From NCBI GenBank assembly GCA_020061125.1, contig JAGUYV010000265.1:1-13830 (forward strand): DNA of 13,830 nt, read 5' to 3'. The stretch is from a bacterium (GTDB taxonomy: Bacteria > UBP15 > UBA6099 > DSWB01). Made by a program: the position numbers and the translations under genes. The notes beneath the pieces were generated by a model. That model did not search any database. It had not been told where the DNA came from and was given only the letters and a program-made list of their open reading frames with translations. Shown piece by piece: positions 1-8,900 of the stretch; the first letter of the stretch is position 1; each line of letters opens with the position of its first letter.

Positions 1-1666
1 CGAAGCCCCGGCCCGTGTCCTTGACCGAGAGCGCCAGGCTGCGGCCCTTGCGTTCAAGACGCACGAAAACCTCGCACGGCCCCGCGTGCCGCGCGATGTT
101 GGTGAGACTCTCTTGAAGCGCCCTGTACAAGAACAAAGCCACATGGGGGGGCAGATCCTTTGGGTGCAAGTATTCTACATGCGAATGCATGACAAATGAA
201 GACCCTTTTTTAATTTCGTTGACATAATGTTCCACGGCCGCGGACAGGCCGAACCGGTCCAGCATGACCGGGTGCAGCCCGTAGCAGATGGCGCGCAGGG
301 CGCTTGTCAGTTCCTTGAGATTATTGGAAATGATGCGGACGGTGTCCTCGGCGCCCGGTGTCGCGCGCCGCAGATTTTCCAGCTCGATGGTGGCGATAGT
401 GATCATTTCGCCCGCCTGGTCATGAATTTCCTGTGCGATGCGGCTGCGCTCGGCCTCCTGCGCGCGGATGAGGGAACGCCACAGCTTCTGGAGCGTTTCC
501 TTGCTTTTCCGCAGTTCGGCCGTGCGTTCATTCACGCGGCGTTCCATGTCGCTGTACGCCTGCCGCAGGCGCTGCTCCGTGTCTTTTAATTTGGTGATGT
601 CTGCGGCCACGCCGGTCACCGCATAAACATTTCCCTGCGCATCGAACATGGGCGCCTTAGTCGTCAAATACATGCGTTCCCTGCCGGACATGCGGGCCGG
701 TTCCTCGAATACAAGACAACAACGGCCCTGTATCACGGCGTTGTCATTACGCACCATAATTCGCAGGCTCTCTCCGGAAAACAGGTCCGCGGCGGTCTTG
801 CCAATAATGTCTTCGGCCGGCATTCCGGCTCCGGCTTCCACGGCCTGGTTCACGAACAGATAGCGGCCCTGCAGATCCTTCACGAATACCATGAGCGGCG
901 TTGCATCGAGAAAGGATTGAAGAAACTGCTTGTTCCGCTCCATGAAATCGGCCGCCTGGCGCTGCTCGGTAATGTCCTGGATCAGGCAGTAAATGAGCAG
1001 TCTGTCCGCGTTGCGCACCGGGCTGGCGAACACGCGTACCCAGCGCACGGCGCCGTCCGCCAAACGGTGCATGGCTTCGAACGGCTCCCTCCGTCCCGTC
1101 CTGGAAAGAATGGAGTGCTTTTCAAGAACCGGCGCAGGAGACAAAGATACATCTTGCACGGTCATGCGCCGCAGTTCGCTGCGGCTCCATCCGTAGAATT
1201 GTTCGGCCGCGGGGTTGGCGTCCACAAAGCTCCAGTCCGCAGGATCCACAATGACCTTGATCGCGGCGGTGTTCATGAAAATCGTGGAATAGAAATTCTT
1301 GACGCATAGCGGGTTTTCCGGGGCGTCGGATTCATGGGCGCAGTCGAGCGGGGCCGCAAGCACGGCGAACAAAGGGCGTCCATCGTCTTCATGATCCAGG
1401 GGCGACACGCGAACGCTCCATGCCGCCTCTTTGTCATCCACCCGGGCGGCAACGGCCCGGCTGCGGAATTCTCTGCCCGTAAGAACCGCTTCGCGCAATC
1501 CTTCTTCCACCACCCTGCAAAGCGCCGCGTCCATAATGTCTTCAAGGCGCGCGCGTGTTTTGCAGCCCCCGTCCGGGTCTTGGCTGCAGTAATGAACAAC
1601 CCCGTTCGAATCGCAAATCAGTGCGATTCCGGGCAGCAGAGACAGCAAAGCATGCAAATGCTTCAA
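1..1666 (-). CDS. Multi-PAS sensor histidine kinase, HisKA_3/NarL type (partial, C-terminus beyond left edge)
   Basis: This reads as a cytoplasmic sensor kinase of a two-component system; its response regulator is not in the window. The frame is open on the minus strand from just after a TGA at 1690-1688 to the left edge. In order it shows a degenerate PAS-like start (LPGIALICDSNGVV, about 1635-1595), a PAS domain with PAC end (FVDANPAAEQFYGW, then LIYCLIQDITEQ, about 1300-960), another PAS (ATPLMVFVKDLQGRYLFVNQ to VAADITKLKD, about 920-590), a coiled-coil linker, the HisKA_3 H-box (ERSRIAQEIHDQAGE, phospho-accepting His codon at 424-422), the N-box (ALQESLTNIARHA, about 121-83) and the G1 box DTGRGF at the edge. 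No membrane segment is seen, so it probably senses an internal signal such as redox state or a ligand. The start is unclear: the first in-frame ATG is at 1534, but PAS-like coding extends upstream. TTG at 1666 is a guess. ATGs at 1691 and 1686 are out of frame and soon hit stops. Function is confident, start is not. Confidence 0.88.
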   Translation of the reverse strand, partial: MKHLHALLSLLPGIALICDSNGVVHYCSQDPDGGCKTRARLEDIMDAALCRVVEEGLREAVLTGREFRSRAVAARVDDKEAAWSVRVSPLDHEDDGRPLFAVLAAPLDCAHESDAPENPLCVKNFYSTIFMNTAAIKVIVDPADWSFVDANPAAEQFYGWSRSELRRMTVQDVSLSPAPVLEKHSILSRTGRREPFEAMHRLADGAVRWVRVFASPVRNADRLLIYCLIQDITEQRQAADFMERNKQFLQSFLDATPLMVFVKDLQGRYLFVNQAVEAGAGMPAEDIIGKTAADLFSGESLRIMVRNDNAVIQGRCCLVFEEPARMSGRERMYLTTKAPMFDAQGNVYAVTGVAADITKLKDTEQRLRQAYSDMERRVNERTAELRKSKETLQKLWRSLIRAQEAERSRIAQEIHDQAGEMITIATIELENLRRATPGAEDTVRIISNNLKELTSALRAICYGLHPVMLDRFGLSAAVEHYVNEIKKGSSFVMHSHVEYLHPKDLPPHVALFLYRALQESLTNIARHAGPCEVFVRLERKGRSLALSVKDTGRGF

Positions 1667-1748
1667 GTCCGATACGACCGTTTCATATCATGGTAAAAAC
1701 AAACACACTGCTGCTGGGGGGCAGGAGTATTAACCTGTAAACAATACT

Positions 1749-1776
1749 ATTGTAGTGCAAGCAATTCAAGTTTCAA
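1749..1776 (-). promoter_or_regulatory. Putative promoter of the histidine kinase gene
   Basis: On the minus strand TTGAAA (1776-1771) and TACAAT (1754-1749) are separated by 16 bp. Each hexamer matches the sigma-70 consensus at 5 of 6 positions. It points at the kinase gene and would start RNA near 1742, leaving a short leader of about 75 nt. That leader contains a weak AGTATT/AATACT hairpin (1748-1726). The call rests on consensus match only. Confidence 0.5.
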
Positions 1777-1850
1777 GCATGACAAGAAAATCATAATAAT
1801 GGAGTTTCCCGAACCTGTTAACCGGTATTGCGCGCGAAAGGGCCGCGCCC

Positions 1851-1879
1851 TGGATGCCCGTATTCGTGTCTGATATAAT
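1851..1879 (+). promoter_or_regulatory. Putative promoter of the FAD oxidoreductase gene
   Basis: A perfect TATAAT lies at 1874-1879, 42 bp before the ATG at 1922. The -35 position at 17-bp spacing is TGGATG (1851-1856), a poor match, so an activator may be needed or the -35 assignment may be wrong. A strong purine-rich ribosome binding site (GGGGGAGAGAGAG, 1908-1920) sits just before the start codon and supports that start. Confidence 0.45.
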
Positions 1880-1921
1880 ACGCGGACCAGTATTCTATGA
1901 AATCACCGGGGGAGAGAGAGC

Positions 1922-3502
1922 ATGGCCAAATCCGGGTATGACCTCATTGTCATCGGGTCGGGCATGGGCGCGTTGAGCCTGGCGTCCATTATGGCCAGGG
2001 CCAGGCGCTGGCGGGTGCTGGTTCTGGAACGGCACCACGCGATCGGCGGGTACACGCACACCTTCAAGCGGCAGCGCAGCTTTCAGTGGGATGTGGGCCT
2101 GCACTATGTGGGCCAGCTCGGAAAGGGCGAAGACGGGAGGTTGCTGTTTGACTACATCACGGACGGCGCGCTGGAATGGAACAAAATGCCCGACCCGTTC
2201 GATGTGTTCTCATACCCGGACTTTTCGTTCCGCGAGCGTGAAGGCGCGGCAAATTTCAAGACAGATCTGATCGCCATGTTCCCCGATGAAAACAAGGCCA
2301 TTTCGCAATATTTCAAAGACATCAAGCGCGCGGGCGCGTGGAACATGACCCGCGTTATGGCCGGGGTTCTGCCCGGCGCGGCCGGGCGCGCGGCCAAAGG
2401 CGTCAGCCTCGCGGACCGCGGCTTCGCGCTCACCACGACAAAGGAATACACGGAACGGAATTTCAAGGATCCGAAGTTGCGCGCCCTGCTGCTCTCGCAA
2501 TGGGGCGATTACGGACTCACGCCATCGGAATGCCCGTTTGTGATGCACGCGCTGGTTGTGTCGCACTTCATGGACGGCGGCTATTATCCCGCGGGCGGCT
2601 CCGGCAGAATCGCCGATTGCGTGCGGCCCATTGTGGAAGACGCGGGCGGGCGCTTCATCACCCGCTGCGATGTGCAGGAGATTATTGTGCGCAACGGCAA
2701 GGCCGCGGGCGTGAAGGCGCGGATTAAAAAAGGCAAGGAAATCGAGGAGCGGGAATTCTTTGCTCCGGTGATCGCGTCCAACGCCGGAGAGTACAACACC
2801 TTCACGCGCCTGCTGCCCGGCGAGTATGCGGACAGGCACTGGAGCGACCCGCGGGACAACGGGCATTTCATGAGTACGGCGTGCGTGTACATCGGCCTCA
2901 AGCAAAGCCCCGAAAAGCTGGGGCTGCGCGGAGAAAACTACTGGTTCTACGGCAGCTACGACCACGACGCGAATTACTGGAAAAACGATGTGCTGAACGG
3001 CAAGCCGCTGTGCGCCATGGTCACTTTCCCCTCGATGAAAGATCCCGATGCCGAAGGACACACCGCGGATGTGCTGACCTTCGCGCCCTACGCTTGTTTC
3101 AAGCAGTGGGAGGACGCGCCATGGCGCAAACGCGCTCCGGAATATTACGAGGCCAAGGAAAAGATGGCGGACGCGCTCCTGGATTTCGTGGAATCGCGCA
3201 TGCCCGGATTCAAGGATCTGATCGCGTTCCGCGAGGCGTCCACGCCCCTGACCAATGTGCATTTCTGCGGGCATCCGCAGGGCGGGATATACGGCATGCC
3301 CGCCACGCCCGCGCGCCTGCGCAGGCAGCCGGTGAACGCCAGGACGCCCGTGAAGAATCTTTACCTCACGGGCGCGGATGCGTTCATGTGCGGCATTCTG
3401 CCCGCGGCCATGGGCGGCGTGATCGCCGCGGGCAACATCATGGGGCCGCTCGGGTTCCTCGGCGTCATGGCGCGGATGGGACTGGATTCCATGAAGCGAT
3501 AA
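1922..3502 (+). CDS. FAD-dependent oxidoreductase, retinol saturase / phytoene desaturase superfamily
   Basis: This is a 526-residue flavoenzyme resembling all-trans-retinol 13,14-reductases and CrtI-type carotenoid desaturases or isomerases. The N-terminus carries the dinucleotide-binding motif DLIVIGSGMGAL (7-18), the acidic end of the second strand VLVLER (32-37), and IGGYTHTF (41-48). It continues with FQWDVGLHYVG (54-64), close to the DVGxHY signature of the retinol saturase branch. The C-terminal FAD motif is NLYLTGADAF (479-488), followed by the Gly/Ala-rich PAAMGGVIAAGNIMG. Length and domain ends are complete. Bacterial members act on polyenes, isoprenoids or unknown lipids, and nothing nearby fixes the substrate because no crt, terpenoid or quinone gene is present. 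It is a single-gene unit with its own promoter candidate and a strong terminator, divergent from a sensor kinase. The family call is firm, the reaction unknown. Confidence 0.88.
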   Translation: MAKSGYDLIVIGSGMGALSLASIMARARRWRVLVLERHHAIGGYTHTFKRQRSFQWDVGLHYVGQLGKGEDGRLLFDYITDGALEWNKMPDPFDVFSYPDFSFREREGAANFKTDLIAMFPDENKAISQYFKDIKRAGAWNMTRVMAGVLPGAAGRAAKGVSLADRGFALTTTKEYTERNFKDPKLRALLLSQWGDYGLTPSECPFVMHALVVSHFMDGGYYPAGGSGRIADCVRPIVEDAGGRFITRCDVQEIIVRNGKAAGVKARIKKGKEIEEREFFAPVIASNAGEYNTFTRLLPGEYADRHWSDPRDNGHFMSTACVYIGLKQSPEKLGLRGENYWFYGSYDHDANYWKNDVLNGKPLCAMVTFPSMKDPDAEGHTADVLTFAPYACFKQWEDAPWRKRAPEYYEAKEKMADALLDFVESRMPGFKDLIAFREASTPLTNVHFCGHPQGGIYGMPATPARLRRQPVNARTPVKNLYLTGADAFMCGILPAAMGGVIAAGNIMGPLGFLGVMARMGLDSMKR

Positions 3503-3533
3503 AAAAGGCCGCTTCGCAGGGAAGCGGCCTTTT
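3503..3533. terminator. Bidirectional intrinsic terminator between convergent genes
   Basis: A perfect 13-bp stem, AAAAGGCCGCTTC (3503-3515) with GAAGCGGCCTTTT (3521-3533), closes a 5-nt loop GCAGG. It begins directly after the stop codon of the FAD oxidoreductase. The plus-strand transcript ends its stem in TTTT. On the minus strand the stem runs into TTTTTT (3506-3501), so it also terminates the metF operon, whose last gene stops at 3561. Confidence 0.92.
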
Positions 3534-3560
3534 GAAGTCCGTTTGAATAAAAAAGCGGAA

Positions 3561-4496
3561 TTACACCTGTGGTCGGGGCAGGAGTTTGGCGCGTTCGACC
3601 AGCTCGGGCACTTTTTCTTCCCACTCGATGGCCATGATGTGCGCGCCGGCCACGCCGGGGATGTTGCGGCATTCCTCGATCTGCTCCATGAGGATCTTGA
3701 TGCCTTCCTCGGTCTGCTGTCCTTTTTCCACGCCCTTGATGCGGTCAATGAGGGGTTGCGGAATGGTGATGCCGGCAACGAACTTGTTCATGTAGTTGGC
3801 CATACCGGCGCTCTTGAGCGGGGTGAGGCCGGCCATGATGTAGCACTTTTCCGTGAGGCCCATGTCCACGGCCTGCTTCATGAAGGTTTTGAAGCGGTCC
3901 ATGTCGTAGATGCACTGGGTCTGGATGAAGTTGGCGCCCGCGGCGATCTTCTTGGCGAGCCGGTGCACGCGGAACTCGAACGGGTCGCCGAACGGGTTTT
4001 CCGCGGCGCCCAGGAACATTCCGATGCCGCCCTCGACTTCCTCGCCGCTGTTGACCTTGCCCTCGTCGCGGATGGTGCGCACCACATCCAGGAGCTGGAT
4101 GGAATCCATGTCGAACACATTCTTGGCCCTGGGGTGGTTGCCGAATTTCTGGTGGTCGCCGGTGAGGCACAGCATGTTGCGGATGCCCAGGGCGTAGGCG
4201 CCGAACACATCGCTCTGCGCGGCGATACGGTTCCTGTCGCGGGTGACCATCTGCATGATCGGCTCCACGCCCTCTTTGATGAGGATGGCGCTTGTGGCGA
4301 TGGAGGACATGCGCACCACGGCGGTCTGGTTGTCGGTGACATTGGCGGCGTCCACTTTGCCTTTGATGTAGGAGGCCTTTTTCTTGATCACCTCGATGTC
4401 GGCGCCTTTGGGAGGCCCGCACTCGCAGGTCACGGCAAAGTGGCCGCCTTTGAAAACTTTTTCAAGGTTGCTGCCTGATTTCAGTTCATCACTCAT
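3561..4496 (-). CDS. metF: Methylenetetrahydrofolate reductase, MetF subunit
   Basis: MetF is an FAD-containing TIM-barrel enzyme that interconverts 5,10-methylene-THF and 5-methyl-THF, in the methyl branch of the Wood-Ljungdahl pathway and in methionine supply. The 311-residue protein has the expected MetF length. Visible active-site motifs are CECGPPKG (24-31), whose Glu25 matches the catalytic Glu28 of E. coli MetF; MLCLTGDH (108-115), whose Asp114 matches Asp120; and NFIQTQCIYD (179-188). The start chosen is the ATG at 4496, preceded at 7 nt by AGGGAG. An in-frame start 30 nt upstream lacks such a site. It is the last gene of the hdrCBA-mvhD-metVF operon, 95 nt after metV with a strong hairpin in the gap. 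Because it is linked to metV and hdr genes, it probably takes electrons through MetV and the Hdr complex rather than directly from NAD(P)H. That last step is inference. Confidence 0.95.
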   Translation of the reverse strand: MSDELKSGSNLEKVFKGGHFAVTCECGPPKGADIEVIKKKASYIKGKVDAANVTDNQTAVVRMSSIATSAILIKEGVEPIMQMVTRDRNRIAAQSDVFGAYALGIRNMLCLTGDHQKFGNHPRAKNVFDMDSIQLLDVVRTIRDEGKVNSGEEVEGGIGMFLGAAENPFGDPFEFRVHRLAKKIAAGANFIQTQCIYDMDRFKTFMKQAVDMGLTEKCYIMAGLTPLKSAGMANYMNKFVAGITIPQPLIDRIKGVEKGQQTEEGIKILMEQIEECRNIPGVAGAHIMAIEWEEKVPELVERAKLLPRPQV

Positions 4497-4529
4497 GGGT
4501 CCACTCCCTGATTGAGTTGGTTTCACCTG

Positions 4530-4566
4530 CGGGTTCCGTAACGGTGCGGAGACAGGGCGGAACCCG
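4530..4566 (-). repeat. Inverted repeat in the metV-metF gap (mRNA hairpin)
   Basis: CGGGTTCCG (4530-4538) and CGGAACCCG (4558-4566) form a perfect 9-bp inverted repeat with a 19-nt loop. In the operon mRNA the hairpin ends 33 nt before the metF start and is not followed by a U-run, so it should not terminate. It more likely affects mRNA processing or the relative yield of metF. Read on the plus strand it is followed by TTTTATT and would resemble a terminator for antisense transcripts. Confidence 0.7.
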
Positions 4567-4591
4567 TTTTATTGTGAGTCGCCGCGGGGCG

Positions 4592-5350
4592 TCAGCCCTG
4601 GCTTTTGGCCGCGGCTTCGGCTTCTTCGGCCTTCTTTTCGAGCTCTACATTTTTCTTGTGCTCTTCCTCGGCGTCGAGCTTGGCCATGTCCTCGCGGGTG
4701 AGGTGGCGCACGCCGCCGTCCGAGCTGGTGCTCCAGTCCTTCATGGGCATGATCTTGTAAATGTTGTCGAGCTTGCCGATGGACTTGAGGCGTTCGTAGA
4801 TGAGGTGCCACACGCACTCGATGGTTTTGGGGTCCACCTCGCACATGCCTTTTTCGGAGCCGCCGCAGGGGCCGTTGAGGATGTGCTTGGAGCAGCGGGC
4901 GATGGGGCACAGGCCGCCGGTGAGGTGCAGGATGCAGTTGCCGCAGCCCGCGCAGCGCTCTTCCCACACGCCCGGCACTTTGCCCACAGCCAGGCCGCCG
5001 GTGTTCAGGCCGGGGAATATCGGCACATTGGGATACACATCCACCAGGCCCTGCACGCCCGCGCCGCAGCCGATGCACACGCACGCTTCCACTTCGGCCA
5101 TGGCGTCCTTGACCATGTCGAAATATTCCCAGTCGCACTGGCGCGAGATGGTCATTTCCTTGATTTCGATGTCGCGGTTCTGGTTGTTCTTCACGAACAT
5201 CTTGAGCGCCGAGGCCATGATGCCGACTTCTTTTTCGCCGCCGGACAGGCACACGCTCACGCAGCCGCCGCAGCCGAGGATCAGGATCTTGTTAAAGTCC
5301 TTGATCATCTCCGCGATTTCTTCCATAGGCTTCTGTTCCGCTACGATCAT
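4592..5350 (-). CDS. metV: MetV, zinc/Fe-S partner subunit of methylenetetrahydrofolate reductase
   Basis: MetV is the small Fe-S subunit that partners MetF in many anaerobes and passes electrons to its flavin. The 252-residue protein is cysteine-rich. An N-terminal half carries LGCGGCVSVC (Cys27, 30, 34) and ACVCIGCGAG (Cys90, 92, 95). It is followed by the MTHFR C-terminal-domain signature: RCAGCGNC (Cys133, 136, 139), CPIARC (148-153), NGPCGG (159-164) and Cys170. The tail after about residue 220 is a Lys/Glu/Ala helix of unknown role. The ATG at 5350 is preferred over GTG at 5359 because AAGGAG (5364-5359) lies 8 nt before the ATG and overlaps the GTG. The gene lies between mvhD and metF with gaps of 99 and 95 nt. 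Identification is firm from the motifs and gene order. Confidence 0.93.
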   Translation of the reverse strand: MIVAEQKPMEEIAEMIKDFNKILILGCGGCVSVCLSGGEKEVGIMASALKMFVKNNQNRDIEIKEMTISRQCDWEYFDMVKDAMAEVEACVCIGCGAGVQGLVDVYPNVPIFPGLNTGGLAVGKVPGVWEERCAGCGNCILHLTGGLCPIARCSKHILNGPCGGSEKGMCEVDPKTIECVWHLIYERLKSIGKLDNIYKIMPMKDWSTSSDGGVRHLTREDMAKLDAEEEHKKNVELEKKAEEAEAAAKSQG

Positions 5351-5449
5351 GGATCTCACTCCTTCTTAAGATGCAGGGGCGGTGTGTCCGCGCCGTCCCC
5401 GCGGGCTGCGGCGCGCGGCCTCCGCATTTATGGTGTGGTTCTGTTTTCC

Positions 5450-5905
5450 CTATTTTTTGTTGAGCGGGCTTGGCCCCATCTCCGTGATCCTGTCGTTCAT
5501 GATGTTGGCCACTTCCACGAAGCGGCCGAACATGGCGGCGGACAGGTTGAACATTTCGAGGCGGCGCGAGCCGACGCCGATTTCGTCGAGGATTTTCTTG
5601 GCGTAGCGCACGCGGCGCTTGGCCCAGTAGTTGCCCTCGGCGAAGTGGCAGTTGCCCTCGAGACATCCGGCCACATACACGCCGTCCGCGCCGTGCTCGA
5701 ACGCTTTGAGCAGGTGCACCACATCCACGCGCCCGGTGCACGGCACGCGGATGAGCTTGATGTTCACGGGATACTCGGTGCGCGTGCTTCCGGCCAGGTC
5801 GGCCGCGGCGTATGCGCAGAAGTTGCAGGTGAACGCCACGATTTTGGGCACGAAACCCTCGGCGGGTTTTTCCTTGACGGCAACCTGTTCCTGATGGTCC
5901 GACAT
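5450..5905 (-). CDS. mvhD: MvhD/FrhD-like [2Fe-2S] electron-transfer protein
   Basis: MvhD is a small iron-sulfur adaptor that connects an electron-donating enzyme, in methanogens the F420-non-reducing hydrogenase, to HdrA. The 151-residue protein shows the family cysteines in CNFCAYAAADLAGSTR (Cys27, Cys30), PCTGRVD (Cys56) and GCLEGNCHF (Cys81, Cys86). Five cysteines in this arrangement fit a [2Fe-2S] site. The FrhD/MvhD signature is complete and no stop or selenocysteine codon interrupts it. A GGAGGAAG ribosome binding site lies just before the ATG at 5905. It sits directly downstream of hdrA, as in Hdr-linked operons generally, so it should dock on HdrA. No hydrogenase gene is in the window, so its donor here is unknown. 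Confidence 0.94.
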   Translation of the reverse strand: MSDHQEQVAVKEKPAEGFVPKIVAFTCNFCAYAAADLAGSTRTEYPVNIKLIRVPCTGRVDVVHLLKAFEHGADGVYVAGCLEGNCHFAEGNYWAKRRVRYAKKILDEIGVGSRRLEMFNLSAAMFGRFVEVANIMNDRITEMGPSPLNKK

Positions 5906-5921
5906 GATTCTTCCTCCCGGG

Positions 5922-5936
5922 GGCCGCTGGGCGGCC
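5922..5936 (-). repeat. Short GC hairpin upstream of mvhD
   Basis: GGCCGC (5922-5927) and GCGGCC (5931-5936) form a perfect 6-bp stem with a 3-nt loop, in the hdrA-mvhD gap about 16 nt before the mvhD ATG and just upstream of its ribosome binding site. There is no U-run, so it is not a classical terminator. It may influence translation or protect mRNA ends. Confidence 0.5.
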
Positions 5937-5993
5937 TGTGCGAAGTGCTTGGTCCAGATACCTTAAAAATCAGCCGCGTGAACCGGCGGTGGA

Positions 5994-8900
5994 TCACGCG
6001 GGGTCGGGTTCGAAAGTGAACAGCTCCTCGATCATGGCGCCGAGCTGAATGTCCTTGAAGCCGCACAGCTCGATGGCCTTGGCCGGGCACTGGCCCACGC
6101 AGGTGCCGCAGCCGTGGCATTCCACGGGCGAGATTTCCGCGATGCCCATGCCCACATTCTTCATCTTTGGAATGCCGTAGGGGCACACGCGCACGCAGGT
6201 CACGCAGCCCGCGCAAAGCTCCTCGTTGACTACGGCCACGCAGGCGTCGGATTCGAGTTCGTCCCTGCCCAGGATGCTGCCCGCATGGGCCGCGGCCGCG
6301 TAGGACTGCGAAATGGCTTCGTCCACGCTCATGGGCGAGTGGGCCGTGCCGCACAGGTATTCGCCTTCGGACGCGAAATCAATGGGCTGCAGTTTCACAT
6401 GGGCTTCCTGGAAGAAGCCGTCTGTGTTGAGGGTGAGCTTGAAGCCGCGGGATACATCAATGGCGTTGTCGCGCGCCACCACGCCCGAGGCCAGGGCCAC
6501 GCGGTCCGCGGGGAACTCGAACTCGCGGCCCATGGTCTGGTCGAACACGGTCACGGCCAGGCGGCCGCCGCTTTGCGCCACCACGGGCGGCTGCTCCTTG
6601 TCGAACCGCACGAAAATCACGCCCATCTCGCGCGCCTTGCGGTAATAGTCCTCGCGCATGCCGTAGGTGCGGATGTCGCGGTACATCACATAAATATTCA
6701 GATCGGGATTCTTTTCCTTGAGGTGGATGGCGTTCTTGACCGTTGCGGTGCAGCACACGCGCGAGCAGTATTTGTGCTCGTCGTTGCGCGAACCCACGCA
6801 CTGGATGAACACCAGATCCTTGAGCGACTTGGGGTCGAGTTGCCCATCGGCAACCTGCTGTTCCAGGGAGCGCACGGTGAGCACGCCGTCGCCGCCGAAT
6901 CCGTATTCGCCGTCTTTGGGCTGGTACTCGACTGCGCCCGTGGCGATGGTCACGGTGGCGTGCATGACTTCGGTCTTGTTGCCCGCAGCGTCCTGGATGA
7001 TGCTCTTGAAATGTCCGATGCCGCCGTTGATGTCCACGATTTTGCTGTTGAAGTGGACCGTGATGTTGTTGTTGGAGTTGACGGCGGCGATTTTCTGTTT
7101 GACAACCTCGCGGATGTCGCCGCCGTCCAGGGTGGTGCGCAGGTTCAGGGTTTCGCCGCCCAGGTGGTCCGACTGCTCCACGAGCACGACCTCGAAGCCC
7201 TGATCGGCCAGGTTCAGGGCCGTGCTCATGCCGCTCACGCCTCCGCCCAGCACCAGGGCGCGCTTCACGATCTTGAGCGTGGACTTGTGCAGCATTTCGA
7301 GTTTCTTGGATTTGGCCACGGCCATGCGCATCAACTCGATGGCTTTCACAGTGGCTTCTTTGGGGCGCTTGCCGTGCACCCAGGAGTCCTGGTCGCGGAT
7401 GTTGGCCATTTCGAACAGGTACGGGTTGATGCCCGTGTCGCGCAGCATTTCGCGGAACAGGGGTTCGTGCGTGCGCGGCGAGCACGCGGCGATGACCACG
7501 CGGTTGAGCTGGTTCTCTTTGACGATTTTCTTGATGCCGTCCTGCGAGTCCTGGGAGCAGGTGAAGAGCAGATTGTCGGCGTACACCACGCCGTCAATCT
7601 TTTTGGCCTCGTCGCGCACTTTTTCCACATCAATGACCGAAGCGATGTTCAGGCCGCAGTGGCACACGAATACGCCGATGCGCGGTTCCTGGCCCGAGGT
7701 GTCAATTTCCGGCGGGTATTCTTTCTTGCGCGTGAGGGTCCAGCGGGTATCGCCGAGCAGACTCATGACCTTGCCGGCCGCGCCCGTGGACTGCACCACG
7801 GACTCGGGGATGTCCTTGGGGCTTTCGAACGCGCCGCACACGAACACGCCCGGGCGGCTGGTTTCCACGGGCGAATACTCCTCGCCCTTGCAGAAGTTGT
7901 ATTTGTTGACTTCCACGCCCGCGGTTTTCGCGAGTTCCACGGCCTCGGGAGACGGCTCCAGGCCGCAGCTCAACACGGTCATGTCGAACTGTTCTTCCTT
8001 GTATTTGCCGTCCTCGATGTAGCGGATGACGCAGTTGTTGTTTGCGGGGTCTTCCTTGATGGCGGAAATCATGCTGCGCTTGTATTTCACGCCGTAGTTG
8101 TCGCGGGCGTTCTCCCAGTAGCGGTCGAAGCCCTTGCCGAAGGCGCGCAGGTCTTTGTAGAAGATGGTGACATCGAGTCCGCGCACATGCTCGGCGCCCA
8201 CGATGGCCTGCTTGGTGGCGTACATGCAGCACACGCTGGAGCAGTAGCCGCGGCCGATGCGCTCGTTGCGCGAGCCAACGCACTGGATGAAAGCGATCTT
8301 TTTGGGTTCGGCGTTGTCGCTGGGGCGCTGCACATGGCCGGCGTAGGGGCCGGAGGCGCTCAACAGGCGCTCGAACTCGAGGCTGGTGACGACATTGGGA
8401 TTGCGGCCGTAGCCGTATTCGCCCAGGAGCTTGGGGTCGGTGATTTTGTAGCCCGGGGCCAGAATGACCGCACCCACATTCAGGGTGATGTCCTTGTCCG
8501 TGTCGTTGTAGTTGATGGCGCCGGCCTTGCAGACCTTTTCGCACACGCCGCATTTTTTGCCCTGGAGCTGGCGGCAGTAATTGGGGTCAATGAAGCATTT
8601 CTTGGGCACGGCCTGTGGGAACATGAGGGAGATGGCGCGTCGCGTGTTGATGCCCTCGTTGAATTCGTTGGGGATGTTGAGCGGCTTGGTGGGGCATTTC
8701 TTGGTGCATTCCTCGCAGCCCGTGCACTTGTCGAAGTCCACATAGGTGGCTTTCTTGTGCACATGCGCGTTGAAGTTGCCGGGGCCGCCCTCGAGTTTGG
8801 TGAGATTGCTCAACACCATGATGTCAATGTTGGGGTGTCCGCCCACGGCCACCATGCGCGGGGAGAGCATGCAGGTGGAGCAGTCGTTGGTTGGGAAGGT

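Noticed and set aside
1789-1803. A Fur-box-like run of NAT triplets (AATCATAATAAT)
   Set aside because: It covers only part of a Fur site with no inverted arrangement, and the flanking genes are not typical iron genes.
2210-3778. A 522-codon open frame on the minus strand opposite the FAD oxidoreductase
   Set aside because: It crosses the terminator at 3503-3533 and overlaps metF, has no motif and is Arg/His/Ala-rich, as expected for an antisense shadow.
5450-5905. Possible selenocysteine in MvhD or HdrA
   Set aside because: All expected cysteine positions are encoded as Cys, and no in-frame TGA occurs inside either gene.
4517-6019. A 500-codon open frame on the plus strand across metV and mvhD
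   Set aside because: It spans two real genes and the gap between them, and its composition is that of a shadow; the minus-strand genes have complete family motifs.
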